This document shows positions 36,843 to 49,400 of a DNA stretch of 64,000 bases, piece by piece. Every line of letters starts with the position of its first letter. The first letter of the stretch is position 1. This stretch comes from Callipepla californica brunnescens. Lineage: Eukaryota > Chordata > Aves > Galliformes > Odontophoridae. The position numbers and the translations under genes are program-made. Under the pieces are notes generated by a model. That model had not been told where the DNA came from, did not search any database, and saw only the letters and a list, made by a program, of their open reading frames with translations. The DNA lies in contig JALIRH010000019.1 of the NCBI GenBank assembly GCA_023055505.1, positions 620,001 to 684,000 on the forward strand, read 5' to 3'.

Positions 36843-39800
36843 ATTAAACTCATTACACTGTAATACACGCACGCCTTAGAGTGGGGGACTATACAGTATG
36901 TTACATGTTATAAATATAGTTTTGAAAGTACACAAATATGTTTCATATAATGCTGTAATAAAAAGAGTGACAGTTTATCTTAATTTTAAAAAACATAATA
37001 CCTATAATGTGAGGAGAATAGGGGATGGGGAAACACCAGTTCACAACTCTCTCTTGAAACCCTGCAAGTCCAGTCCATTGTATTCCTCATAGTGTCTGTA
37101 CAAGTGGAGGGTGTAAGTCAAGGCAGGATTTTTAGCCCCTGGGATTTATGGAGATATACAGACTATTCACAGAATAATCAAGTCATAAATATTTCTAGCT
37201 TTGGATGAAGCTAGCAAGATATACAGTGAATAACCCAGTCTCACAACAGCAGCTACAATTAATGACAACTGAAATATTAAACACAGCACCTACATTAGGG
37301 TACTAACTGTGCGTCAGCACAATTTTTTTTATTTTTAAGATGCTAAATAGCAGCAGCTATACTGAATTTCACCTGCAAACTATGCTTGCACTGTGTAAAC
37401 ATGATGTGTTGTTCTAGGGAGCAACAACTCTTTGCCTTGTGTTGCTGGTAGAACTGGGCTCAGAACAGCTTTCCTGGGTGGGGTTACTTTGAATCTCAGA
37501 AAAGATTCTGCTCTGCCTTGGAGGGATTCCAGATGCTCTGAGGGAGCATCTGTTACTGAAAGGCTAAACCTGCTGAAGTTGGTATGTTTCTCTGTCATCT
37601 TCTGAAATCTCAGTTTCCAAGGATGGACTGGAAGGGATTTTAATTAGCAAGTGCCTGGTTTACAGTTATATTTAATTCAGGGGAGTAGTGTGCCCCTACA
37701 ACAAGAGATGAATTTGGTTTGCTTGAATCTTTACTCCATAGGTATGAATTTGTTTGCTGGTAGGAGCTGATCTGCAGAGACCACTGCAGCAGCTAGAGCA
37801 CCTTCAGAAGCAGATGCTGCCTGTTCTCTGAGCTCTGTGGAAACATGGCAATGAGGCACCCACCAAGCATGGCTATAGCGTGACAAAAATAATCATAAAA
37901 ATTATAAAAACCAAACTAGTAGGTCTAAAAGAACAGTCTTAGGGAAAAAGATGTGGAATGTAGAGGGTGTATGTGAGTAACTCATCCTTGCAACCCTATT
38001 CTTCTAGAAGATAGACAGTACAGCCTATCGGAGAGCCAGGCTGCCGAGTGGCTGAGGTACTGCCATGGGTGTACCTTCCCAATTCTCTTAACAGCCAATT
38101 CTTGTGGTGCCATTCACTGTGTTGACTTCTGTGTTAGGATGGCACTGAAGTCAAGGAGTGTTTGCAGAAGGTGCTGCTGGTGGTGGTTTTGTGGATGGCC
38201 GTGGGGGAGAGCTTGGCTTTACAGGCTGTTTTCCTGTTGCATGTAAAACTGTATGACTGGTGAGATGCTGCTGGCAAGGGAGGAGTGTGAGCCCCCGGCC
38301 CTGAAGGAGGTGGCTGTGCTCCCAGTGGCCATCTCAGTGCCTGGCAATAGGTATGGCACTCTCTGGCTGCTGCTCTCTCCAATGAGGCTGAAGTTCATTT
38401 TGGAGGTTCCCAGGATGCAGTGATAATTTAAAAGCTTTGATGGTTTGGGTAGTAGTGTTCATAGCACAGATAGGAGGAAGAATTATTTACCAAATCTCAT
38501 TTAAAAGCCTCTCCTGGTTATGGTACCAAGATGCTGGCTGCAAGTTTATTCCTCTGTGGCTTGTGAGTATGCATTCAGGTTCAGGAGCGAAGCTATAGGT
38601 AGCTGAGCATGCATCTGTCCACGGACCTTTATCCACCTCCCTTTTCCTTCTTTCCCTTCCAATGTTCAAATCAGAGTTGCTCTGCCAACAGTCAGAGGAT
38701 GCTGGGTGCACAAAGCTGCACAGAGCACTCCTGGGCTCTTCCATTTCGTATCCATCACTGTTCCCACTTCTCTTCCCTGAAACAAAAACACATGGTGAAT
38801 TGTGAGGGACTGGAAAGAGATGTTCTGTATTTACCTGTTGAGTCTGTTTCTTTCTTGGTTCTGATTATAGATGGATTGTTTCCCAGTATATGTTTGGTTT
38901 ATTATTTGGGAGTATTTGACTGAGATGGTAGATAACTGGACTTGCTGCTGCATTTCTTTCTGCATTGAATGCAATGCCAAAAGCCTGTATGGTGCAGGTT
39001 AAATGGCTATAATTGCCTTAAATTAACTGTTGCTTTTTTTAAAGAGGAGGGGGCGGAGTGTGTCTATTAACTTGAAGGTATATGGGCCAGTCTTCAGCTG
39101 GCATAGATCCATACAATTTGAACTTCAGGAATCTGCTCCGTACCTGTTGGAGCATGTCTGGATGAAGAAACAGAACTGCATAATTTCTGTGTTAAGTGGA
39201 GGAAAGAAAACAATGCAAAATATGCTGTTTTACTTATTTTACCTTGTCCCATTTAACTTGGGTTATCAGAAAGGCCACACGTTTTCATTCTTTGTATTTT
39301 GCCCCAAAACAATCATGGAGTTCCTCTCAGTTCTCTCAGCTTTCCTCAGCTCAGAAGACACAATATCTGGCCTAAACAAAAGGAAAAATACCATTAAAGT
39401 TGACAGCAGTCAGAGCACGTGGTGGTGTTTTTAGCACTAATATTCCGAACAGCACCCAGCACTGTTTCCCCTTGCCAGCCTGAAATTCCAAACCACGTGC
39501 TAGCCAAATACTTGTGGCAGCATCCAAAAGAAACCCCAAAACACTACAAAATGCATCACTTGGAGTGATGTTGTGAAGAGAGAGGGAGAGACTAGACTGG
39601 TGGGTCACTCTCACAGGGGTTGAACACTTCTGGCCTCCAGTAGGAAGTGAGGAATTGGAAAGAGCAGGACTAAGCTTGCTGCTTAGGCTGTCTCCAGCTT
39701 TGCTGTTCTTGTTCTTTACTTATTGCTTCCAACTGCAATAAGTGCAGTGCATTACAGCTGTCTGGTTGTAATGGCTTAGGCCTCTAGGACTTGGGAAAGA

Positions 39801-39866
39801 AAAATCTTTTGGAGAGCTTTGTAAAAATAGTTGCTGTTTGAAAAAGAGAAGCTGTGTGTTGTGGGT

Positions 39867-39880
39867 TTTATTTTTTTATT
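39867..39880 (-). terminator. Proximal candidate poly(A) signals of the C8orf58-like gene
   Basis: Two AATAAA hexamers on the minus strand (39875-39880 and 39867-39872) lie about 580 nt after the TAA at 40460-40462, a normal 3' UTR length. Confidence 0.5.
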
Positions 39881-40459
39881 TTTAGTGCAACATTTCAAAG
39901 TGATTAAAATGAATAAGAAATAGCTCATTGTTATCTTTCATGTTAAAAATTGTTCAAATCAAAGTCATGACTGATGTTGTGGTGCTGACTTCTAGTTTCT
40001 ACCTACTGATTTTTTTCTTCTTCTTAGTCTAAATGTTGTAGGATTTCTGTTTCATTAATTCTTAAGTCTTTTGCGGTGAGATGGCTGAATTTATGACTTG
40101 ATGCTTCAGTTCTTTGGCTGCCTCTGGCCTCCTGGGAGTAACTTTCCCTATGAAGGGTGCTGCTCAGGCCTGGGCACGCAAGCTCTGGGTGATGGGATTT
40201 CAGTCTTAGCACAAGGCTGCTCTGGTCAGGGGTTTTGGCATGCTGGTGTTGCACTGTACTTCCTAGCTTACTTCACCCTAACCGCCAAGAAGCTGTCATA
40301 TAGATATATGCTTTTGGCAGCTGTCAGATCGAAACTAATGTCCTTACCCATGAAAGATATCATAACTTGAGGTTAGCTCAAGCCCACACAGCTACCTAAG
40401 AGCTGCAACTCCCATAGATAAATAGATGGATGTGTCTGAACAGGAGTGCCAGGCTGGGA

Positions 40460-43400
40460 TTATCCAGTTTCCCACATTAGGGCCTGCCCTAGGAAGGGGC
40501 TGCGGATAGCACCAGTAAAGCTCCTGAGCTCAGTGGCTTCCATGGAGATGGCTGGGACTGCTTCCCCGCTGCAGTCAGGGCGAGCAGTGGGGACGAAAGT
40601 CTCCTGTGTATGAAAACAGTGCTGGGGAAAATAAGGAAAATATCTCAGAAGCACTTATGTACTCCTGCTTGGTCCTGGGTTTCTGGAGACTACGAGTAAT
40701 GCTAACCTAGCCAGAGGCAATTCTACATGTATTTAATATTGCTGCTCCATCCAACATTAAGTTTTTCAAGGTGAACTCCTGCAGAACTTGCAGCCCAGCT
40801 GGATTCTCTCCAATCAGTGTGCAATTATTTACTCGGGGCAAATATTTGACCTTCTGATGCTTGACTGTCACTTGAGAACAGTCTTCTGTCACTGAAACCA
40901 GTCACAGTGCAAAGACAAAGCTCTTGTCTTGAGGGTCATTTGAGCTTCTCGCTCTTTGTGGAGGATTCATTCTGCAATGATTTGAGGGAAACAATCTTCT
41001 TCTCTATGTGTCAGGCTCAGGTCTGTGTGCTGTTAAATTGGTAACTCCATGACCAAGTCATCTCTCAGCCTGTTCAGGCCCTCTGATCAAAACAGACTTT
41101 GTGGGAGTGAAAGTGCTACCAGGAAACAGAAAATGAAATGAAATCCCGAGCAAGGTTGGAACAATATATGACAAACCACTGAGTCTTGTGCCAGTGTGTT
41201 TACCTTGGCAGACTCTGTCTCTCCTGCTGGAAGAACCAAGTTCTCACTACTATGAGAATTCTTTTGTGGATTTTTCTTTCTTTCTTTTTTTTTTTTTTTT
41301 TTTAAGAAGAAAAAAAACAGACAAAAGAAAAACAAAGCCACCGCCCTGAAGCACATCATTCATCATAAACAGTGGGAGCATGAAAGGCTATTTGCTTTGA
41401 CCTAGTTACAAAAACAAAAACAAAGAGACTTTCTCTTATTGCCTGAATGACTCAAGTGGGACTGAGTGTCAAAAGCAACAAATCTGTGCTCCCTTCAGAG
41501 CTATATGTTAACAGGGGACACCAGGCTCCAGCCTGCTCCAGTTCAAGACCTTGTGAGATGACTCTAAGCTCAAAGAAGCCTGGGTAAGCAAAAGCCAGCC
41601 AATTCTGTGTGCCTGCATGCACAAACAGGATCAGGTGCCAGGACAAACATGTTTCATAAATTATAACAAAGACAGTGGCTTTAGATGCTGAGACTATCAG
41701 GGCTTCAATGCGTGTGTTGCCAAGAGCTGCAAGCAATTGAGACGTTTTTGCTTTACCATCCTGGTACTGCTGCAAGAAGGGCCTTGCTTTCCGTCCAGCA
41801 GCATTTGCAGAACTGTCACTGTTATTGAGGCTCAATGTTTTATTTTAAATGATCCTGAGGATAGCTAAAATGTCCTAAGAGCAGCGTGTCCAACTTAATA
41901 AGCACCAGCAGAAAGCCCAGTGTCAGTGCATTGCAATTGCAGGATGAGTGCTAGAGAGGGTGAGAGCAAATACAGATGTGGCAGGTGAACAGAGCTGGAA
42001 AGCAGAGAAGAGGGAATGGAGAGGCTTAAGGGGCATGGGTATGGGCAAGGGGTCTATGCCCATATGTTAGAAAAAGCCATTTATTTATCAGCTATGGGAA
42101 GCAGCCTGGGGAAATCAGCATACTGGGTCTCTGGGGCTGCCCAGTTTCAGTCAGGTAAAAGTCATCCCTTTGGCATCTCATTCTGCAGCCTTTCTATGAG
42201 TTTTAGTTGTCCTATATACGTGCAGAAGTAGCTCTGTTAGGAGCTGCTGGGATGGCCTTTCAGTAGAAGAAAATGAATTTATTTAGCCTGTAATTCTCAC
42301 CCGGGGAGTGCTGGCAGCATCCTCAGCACTGCAGAGAAAAGGCTGTGGGGGGTGGCAGAGACAGCACTTTTCTGAAGTCCATGTGGAGTTTCATTTTTTT
42401 CAGTTTTAGAGGGCAGGTTCACAAGAGTTTGTATGTTTTCCCCAGCTGGTTCACCATCTATTTTAGATGGAACTGTTTGATCTCTTTCTGTATGTGGTCC
42501 TTTCAGTTTCACAAACAATAGGAGGAAGCTTGCCTGTTAGTTGTGTTTGGGCCCCAGCTAAGCTTTTCCCAGCTGGAAAAATCAGTCTGTAAACCACAGA
42601 GGGTTTTCTCCAGCTGAAATTACAAGACTCCCAGTTCCTTCGTGCATCTTGTAAGGTAGGTACAGGCTATCAGAGGGAACAATAGGACGTTCCTGAGTGC
42701 TTAAACAACTGTTTCCCTACCATCACCCCTCTGAAAACCCAAGGAGGGCTTAAGCTGTTCCCCTCGAGGTTACAGAGACCTCAGCTGAAAAAACACAGGG
42801 AGGTGCCCAGCTTCACGTAATACTCCTGCTTTGGTGAGATACCCAGACTCTTCCTGTTACTTGCCTATGGACACAAACACCACAAATCCACCAGACCAGC
42901 TGGGAGGGCTTGGCAAGCAGGCAGAGAGGATCTGTGCAGTGGGTGTTGTTAGTTTCTTGGATAGAGCACTGCACAGCATAGCTTGGATAGTAGGCTGTAG
43001 CTGCCTAGCGATCTCATGTGAGGGATCAGCACAGATCTCTTAATAGAAATAGTGTTTAGGCACTGGAGTGGCCCTTGCTAGTGATGACTGGGTAAGCACC
43101 TCCTTTGGGACCCTAATATTTTTGTTATTTTCACACAGGTGACGTTGTCCAGTTGGCATCTTAGAGTATCTGGGCAAAGGATTGTGCTGGCCAGGACCCT
43201 CTTAATACAAGAAAAACGGTAAGGATGGTCTTTGCTTAGAAAAGTGTTCTTTAGTCAGCAACAGACAAATGTAAACCACCAGCTGCTCCAGCACTAAGTC
43301 AGACCCTCCCACAGCTCTGCCTTACCTGTACAGCTGTGGGCAGGACCTCTTCAGAGCAGCAGAAGACAGCCCCAGCTTGCTTTGGTTTCTCAGACGTGTC

Positions 43401-46400
43401 TTCCTCATAAGATCTCTCATTTTCCCCCAAGCATGGTTCTCACCCTAAGGAGCAAAAAGAAACTGTAATTGGGACCGGAGGTTAATTGGTGGCAGACCTC
43501 ATCTGGCTGCTGTGCAATACTTCGGGGTACTCCAGGGTAGTGGGAAGAGGGGAGCTTCCCTCTCAGAATACATCCCAAGATAGAGGGATGTATTCCTAGC
43601 AAAACTGATATAGGGTTGTGACTGCCACAATTGTGCAGCTCTTCAGTGCATACAGTGCCAACTGTTTTGAGCTGCTTAATTTTGGACAGATAGGAAGAGC
43701 CTTTGTTTCAGTTCGACCTAACGCTTCACTGGTGAGCACCGAGTAGCTGCCTAAAGGCACGTTGCACCTTATTGATACACCGTGCTACAGGAAGAGTGGT
43801 TTGTTTTTTTAACTGATTTACCTGCACCCGGAGGGGGGCCTTTACACAGCAAACAACCCCAAAAAAGCAGCTTGACTCTCTGCCTTTTTATTAGGCCAGG
43901 TGTATTGGTATCAGCTCTTTTCAAGGTGTCAACTTTTTGTGGCCCGTGAATTAGAGGGGACCAAGCCTTTGTCTCTCTGTCACGTCCGCAGGCTGCAGCT
44001 GTTGAGTACTTCCATTTGAAATGCTAATAGCAATTATCAGGTCAGGGAGACTCATTAGGCCCTCCCTAATGTTTGCTGTCTTAGGATGAACTCATTTAGG
44101 CTTATTAACTTAGAAACAGTTATCGAAAATGTTCAAGGGTTGTTTTTTGATTATTTTTTCCTACATTGTTTTAAATTTCCTACAATAAGGGCTAGAAAGC
44201 CTTGGGAACAGAAGAAAAAAGATCATGTCGGGAGTAGAAATGTTGCTGATGCCCGTTTTGGTGAAGTTCTCAGAACCATTGTCACGTTTTGGGTCCTGTC
44301 CTCAGCTGCCATCCTTCAGTGCCACCAACAGAGCACTTGTTCCAGCACAGTCCTGTGAGCCAGGGCCACCTTGGCAGCATGACCTGGCAGCTGCCAAAGC
44401 AGAACCTATTGCAGTAATTCTTGAGGCTCTGCTAAATTTCCACTTCAAAACTTTAGATGAGGTCATGGGCTCTGCTGAAAACTACAGTGTTTTCTGTGCT
44501 ATTGAATTAATTGCCTGTAAGTGAGACTGTTTACTCATGGAAATATCAAACCTTTGTGTTTCTTGCTAGGATTAATGTGTACTGGGGCAGAGTTCTGAAG
44601 GCCTAAGCAGCTCTACACTGTGGGAAGGCAGTCCCTGGCTGTGCCAGAGGTGTCCCAGACGAGCCTCAAAGGCAGAGCAGTTGCCTGTTCCTGAAAGCTA
44701 GCTAGCCACTGCCTATTATGGGAGTGGGAGAACAATGAAACAGATGCAGTAAGTCATAAAAATAGCATATGTGGACTGTAACTTTGGCAGAAAAATCTGG
44801 GGGTCAGCAAACCTCTTTTTCTATGTAAAATGCTTTGGGGGTTTGGTCCATGGCAGTGTAGATACAAGCAAAGTATATTCTCCAGAGGCAGTACTTACCG
44901 AGCAGTTCTTGCTGGTGTCCAGACCCTAAAACCAAAGAAAAATAAACTTGTAAATACTGTGACAGTGAGACCATCTCACAGAGCTGGGAACAAACTGGAC
45001 ATTGTTCTCAGCTCTTCCCTGGCCTTCACCCATAGTCTTGTCAAAGCCCTTTATCTCTTTTATCGTCCTTTTACATATGGACAATAATCCCTTCTTTCCT
45101 TCACTCTTTGCCTCTCTTTTGTATTCAGACTGCCAGTTCGCATACCTATCCCATCTGCAATGGTGTGGCAGGATTTCCGTACAGCTCCTGCAGCTGTAGA
45201 AGGTTAAGGGGCATTATGTGTCCAGGGTAGCAAATATGGAAGTGACCATACTAAGATGTGGTGTAGGAAGACTGAACTAGGATTGAGTTTAACGAGTGTG
45301 GATCTCAGTTCTGTTCTGCTGTGAACAGGGGGTTTCCCTTGTGCTTAAAATAATCCTCATACCCAGAACTTTGCTAGGCATAAGTCACAGCACTGAGTAC
45401 CTTTCAGGATATGTCCTTGACAGCGTTTCTGGAGTTCATGCAAATGTTTGCAGCCAATTTGCAACTTTGGGTGGAAATTTCATGAGAAAGTCTTTCCCGT
45501 GAGAGACTTACTCCTTCCTCCTTCCTGTGGGGCTGGGAATACTCAGATTAGAGCCTCTGCACTGGTGTTTTAGCACTTCTGATCACCCTTGGAACAGTAA
45601 AGTGCTGAGGCAGCCACAAACAATGGGAAAGAGAGGGAGAGGAAAAGCGTTCATCCCAGCTTCCTTGAAATTCAGTGATAGGGCTTCCCTGAAACAAGCT
45701 TTGAGGGCTGATGTATTACACTGATATGCTGCCAGTCTGTCAATAAGCTACAGGCTGACCCACTGACATTTTTACGTGTAGTAATGAACTTGCTTTATCC
45801 TCTCTGTCAGCAGTAGTGAAGGTACTTAGAACTGAGTTCATGTATCAAACTTTCTGGAGTTGGTAAGGACTAAAGCCTGTGCTGCTGTCTGCAGAGCTCC
45901 CTTCCCTTGCACTAGGTACCTGTTCTGTGCCCTTCTTGCCATTCTCTTTATTAGAGACTGGGAATGGAGGCATATGGAGCACCCTGGCCTGCATGCCCCT
46001 GCCCTTGTGGGAAGGAGACTCTGTGGGCTTGTTCTCCCAGTGCCTGACTTTGCATTTGGCTGAGCAGAACTCCCTGCTTCCCGCACAGATCCCACCCAAA
46101 GCCTGGCGCCAGGTTTATCACTCACCTTTCTGGCTGCAGGATCCTTTGGTGGAAAAGCCTGTCTTTCAGCCATGCCACCACCTTCTCTGAACTCATTCTC
46201 CTTGTTCCTATTGTTTGATGACTTCCTGAGCCCTGCCATTGGATGGCTGTTTCCTGATTCTGGGTATCTCTCGCTTCCTGTAATGAAATGCAAGAACTTA
46301 TATTTTTGCTCACATTTCTCAGCAATGTCCTGCTGGGAAGGCTGTGGGCAGTGCTGCTAGCAACAGGATGAGTCCTCTTAGGGCTTAATGACTGACTGAA

Positions 46401-49400
46401 AACTTTGTCTTTGTGCCCCAGCTTGGTGCAAGGAAGGTAAATGATCTAAGCTGGTGCCTGACCAGGGCAAACTTTCTATTGGCTTCCTTGTGGTGTTATT
46501 TTCCTCTCAACCCTTCTCTGAAACTGCTAATAGAGTTTCTGAGTTTCGGCACTGAGAGGGCCCAAGTGCCATTTACACAGTGACCCAGTTCTGCTAGAAG
46601 CAGCATTAAAGTTCTGTGTTTCACCAGGTATTACAGGCAGGCTGAAGTTCTGAAGGTTTGAAATAAACTAATTAGGCTCATTTAGGGTAGTAGGTCACAT
46701 AAACTTTTATCTGGGCTTTTCAGCTGGTTTTAACATGAGTAGGCTGAGCCCAGTCTTTCTCAGCCTTCTGGAAAAGTTGGTCTCCTGACCAAGCTTTGCA
46801 GATGGGGCTTATTTCTTCTTGGTCTACTGAGTATGTCATCCTTCAGGAATGTGTTCTGTGCCTGTGTGAGAGGGCAGGAGACCAATGGCAGGCGTGAGGC
46901 TTCCCACCTTAGATAAAACCGTATCTTGGCTGGGAGGATTCTAAAGCTGCATGGAAGAGCTGTACTAATCAACTTTTTCAGGTTTCCAGAAGAGAAACAC
47001 GTTTGATAACATATTTGGCCCAACCTCTGTAGCCACAGCTACGGTGGGAAGAAATCCCACTTCGCACATATGAAGGAGCAGGTGTTTCAAGGTATTTTAA
47101 AATGCATCTTTTAATGGGACAAAACCTTAATTGCGAAGCTGGCACCTTGCTCTGTTCCTACCTGCCTGTCCTAGGGAAAAGGAGGTTGCACGTTAGGGGC
47201 ATGTTAGGGACAGTCAAACTCACCACGGTAGCTGCTGAGCTTGTCGGTGTTTGCTCCTATTTCTGGGATGATGGAAAGATCAGAAGGGTTTCCAGACTGA
47301 ATCAAGAGGCTGTGAGGTCTGCTCCTCCCTGCCAAAAACGTCTTCATGTCTTGGTATGAGTTGAGGAACACGCTGGCAGCTCCACAGGAGCAATGCTGCA
47401 TGAGGTACTCCTACACCAGACAAGAAGAAAGTATTCAGACTGTGAGGCTGCAGCAGCTCGAGGTAAAGGGGCAGTGCAAAGGCACAGTCAAATTGCAAGC
47501 ATTCCAGCACTGGGATGCTCAGCCTTGTCTGAGGCCTGTCAGGACACAGATAAGTGATTTACCTCTCTGTAAGGCTGAGCAATCTGGAGTGGTAATGCAG
47601 ATTTTTCATGGATTCATTAGTGCTTGACTTGAACTGCTTGGTGTTCAGCAACTTTTGGGGTTGTTTTTCAGAAAGAGTTGAAGATAGTTTCTAATCACAG
47701 AGCAGCTCAGCCGAGGCAGTTGTGTAAATAAACATGCATTATAACAGACTCACATTTTATGATAATGTTATTTGTTTTGGACCATGCACAGACAACAGTA
47801 TCTTGTATTTTCATTGATGGGAGACCATAACTTAACGTGTTACCAAACATTCACCGTATGTGGTGCTTCTGCTGTAGCTGGTTTGGTGGGAGATTTTCAA
47901 CCTTGTGATTGACAGTCTCAATATAACGTCTCATTTGTGTATGTTTCACATGGCACCTTGCAGTACCTGTGCCTCTGGGGGTCCTTTGAAAAGCTGATTA
48001 TATATATACTGCTTTCTGCCCAGGGCACTGAGGATTCTTTGTAAAGCAAAGGATGTGAAGTAACAGTGTTCCCTATGTTCCTCAGTATCAACTCTGTACA
48101 CAGCATCTGCCACAGGTGTGTCTGGGAGGTCTTTTGATAAGCACAGACGTCATTAAGATGGTGAGATCTAATGGGATCATGGTAAAGGGAGAGAAGGACA
48201 CCTTTTATTGGGATCTATGATTCTTCTGGCAAAAACTGTGTTTTGCATCTACACAGCTTTTTGCAAAACATTAACTGCTTCTCCGGGCAGGACACATTTA
48301 AAAGAGTTATGACAAAGGTTTCTCAAGTGCTTGGAAGTCTTCAAACATCCTGTCTGGTTAAGGCCACTCCTGTGAGCTACAGAGTGCCATCAGCATTGTA
48401 TACATAAACTTCCTAGTGCTTTGTGGAATAAATCCATTCAGCTCTATCAACTTCAGGAACCGGCATCAGCTGAATGCTTCTGGAAATGTCATCAGTGTCT
48501 GTGGAGTTGCCTCTCCAGCTCTTGCAAGCAGCAATGGGAGCACATATACTGCCCCCAAAAACATCTCCTAATACCCCTAACCCATCAATATGCTGGGGGC
48601 TATGACTTTCCTGGGCGTGGAAATCTTTGTGTGTTCACAGTCTGCTTTGAGATGAATGTGGTTTGGCAAGTAGCCTTAGAACACCCCCAAAAAAGTCACG
48701 TGGACATCAGCTGCTCTGTCCCATGGCAAACTGTGCCAGTAGTGTTTCTCTTCTATACAGAGGGCCTGTGGGACTGAAGAGGAAAATAATGGAGAATCAC
48801 TTGGATGCAGGAGACGTAGGCACCACAGGGATGCCAGGAGAGAGAGCATTCAGTTTTGTAGATCACATTGCAAGTGCTGAGTGTTACATCTGAGAGTGAA
48901 GTTCCCCACAGAATATATGCGGTCGAGAAGGCTGTGTTGAGAGACACTGAAAAATACTATAAAGACCAGTTTCAAATATTTATGAGAAAGCACAGTGCCT
49001 TCAATTCTAATGGGAGCTGGAGGATGGGGCACATATACCAGCTGACAATTTGACCCTGGATTTGCAGCTCATAAGGACTGCTTTGGGCAGTGACTCAGTT
49101 GTAGAGCTTCAGGAAACATGCTAACAATTCCCAGGCTCTATGTAGGAGGCTGCATTCCTCTGAGTGTGAGAGATGAGTACATGGAAATGACAAGCCGTGC
49201 TGCTCTGCAACCTGACTCACAACTTGGCTTTGGCTCTGAGAAGGAGCCGGTCACCTACTGCAGATCCAGCCCCAGCAGGTGGGAGAGCAGCACTGGGGGA
49301 GGAATGGCTGTGTCGGCAGAATGAAAGACTCATCACAGCATGGTGGGAAGAAATAGCTGAGTGTGACAGACCCCTTCTGTTCCTTTGGGGGTGATAAAAT

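Noticed and set aside
39030..39434. 134-codon plus-strand frame
   Set aside because: No domain, low complexity in places and no splice context; it lies in the 3' flank of a minus-strand gene.
45838..46293. 151-codon minus-strand frame as a separate gene
   Set aside because: Its right part is exon 46126-46277 of the C8orf58-like gene; the rest is read-through past the GTGAGT donor.
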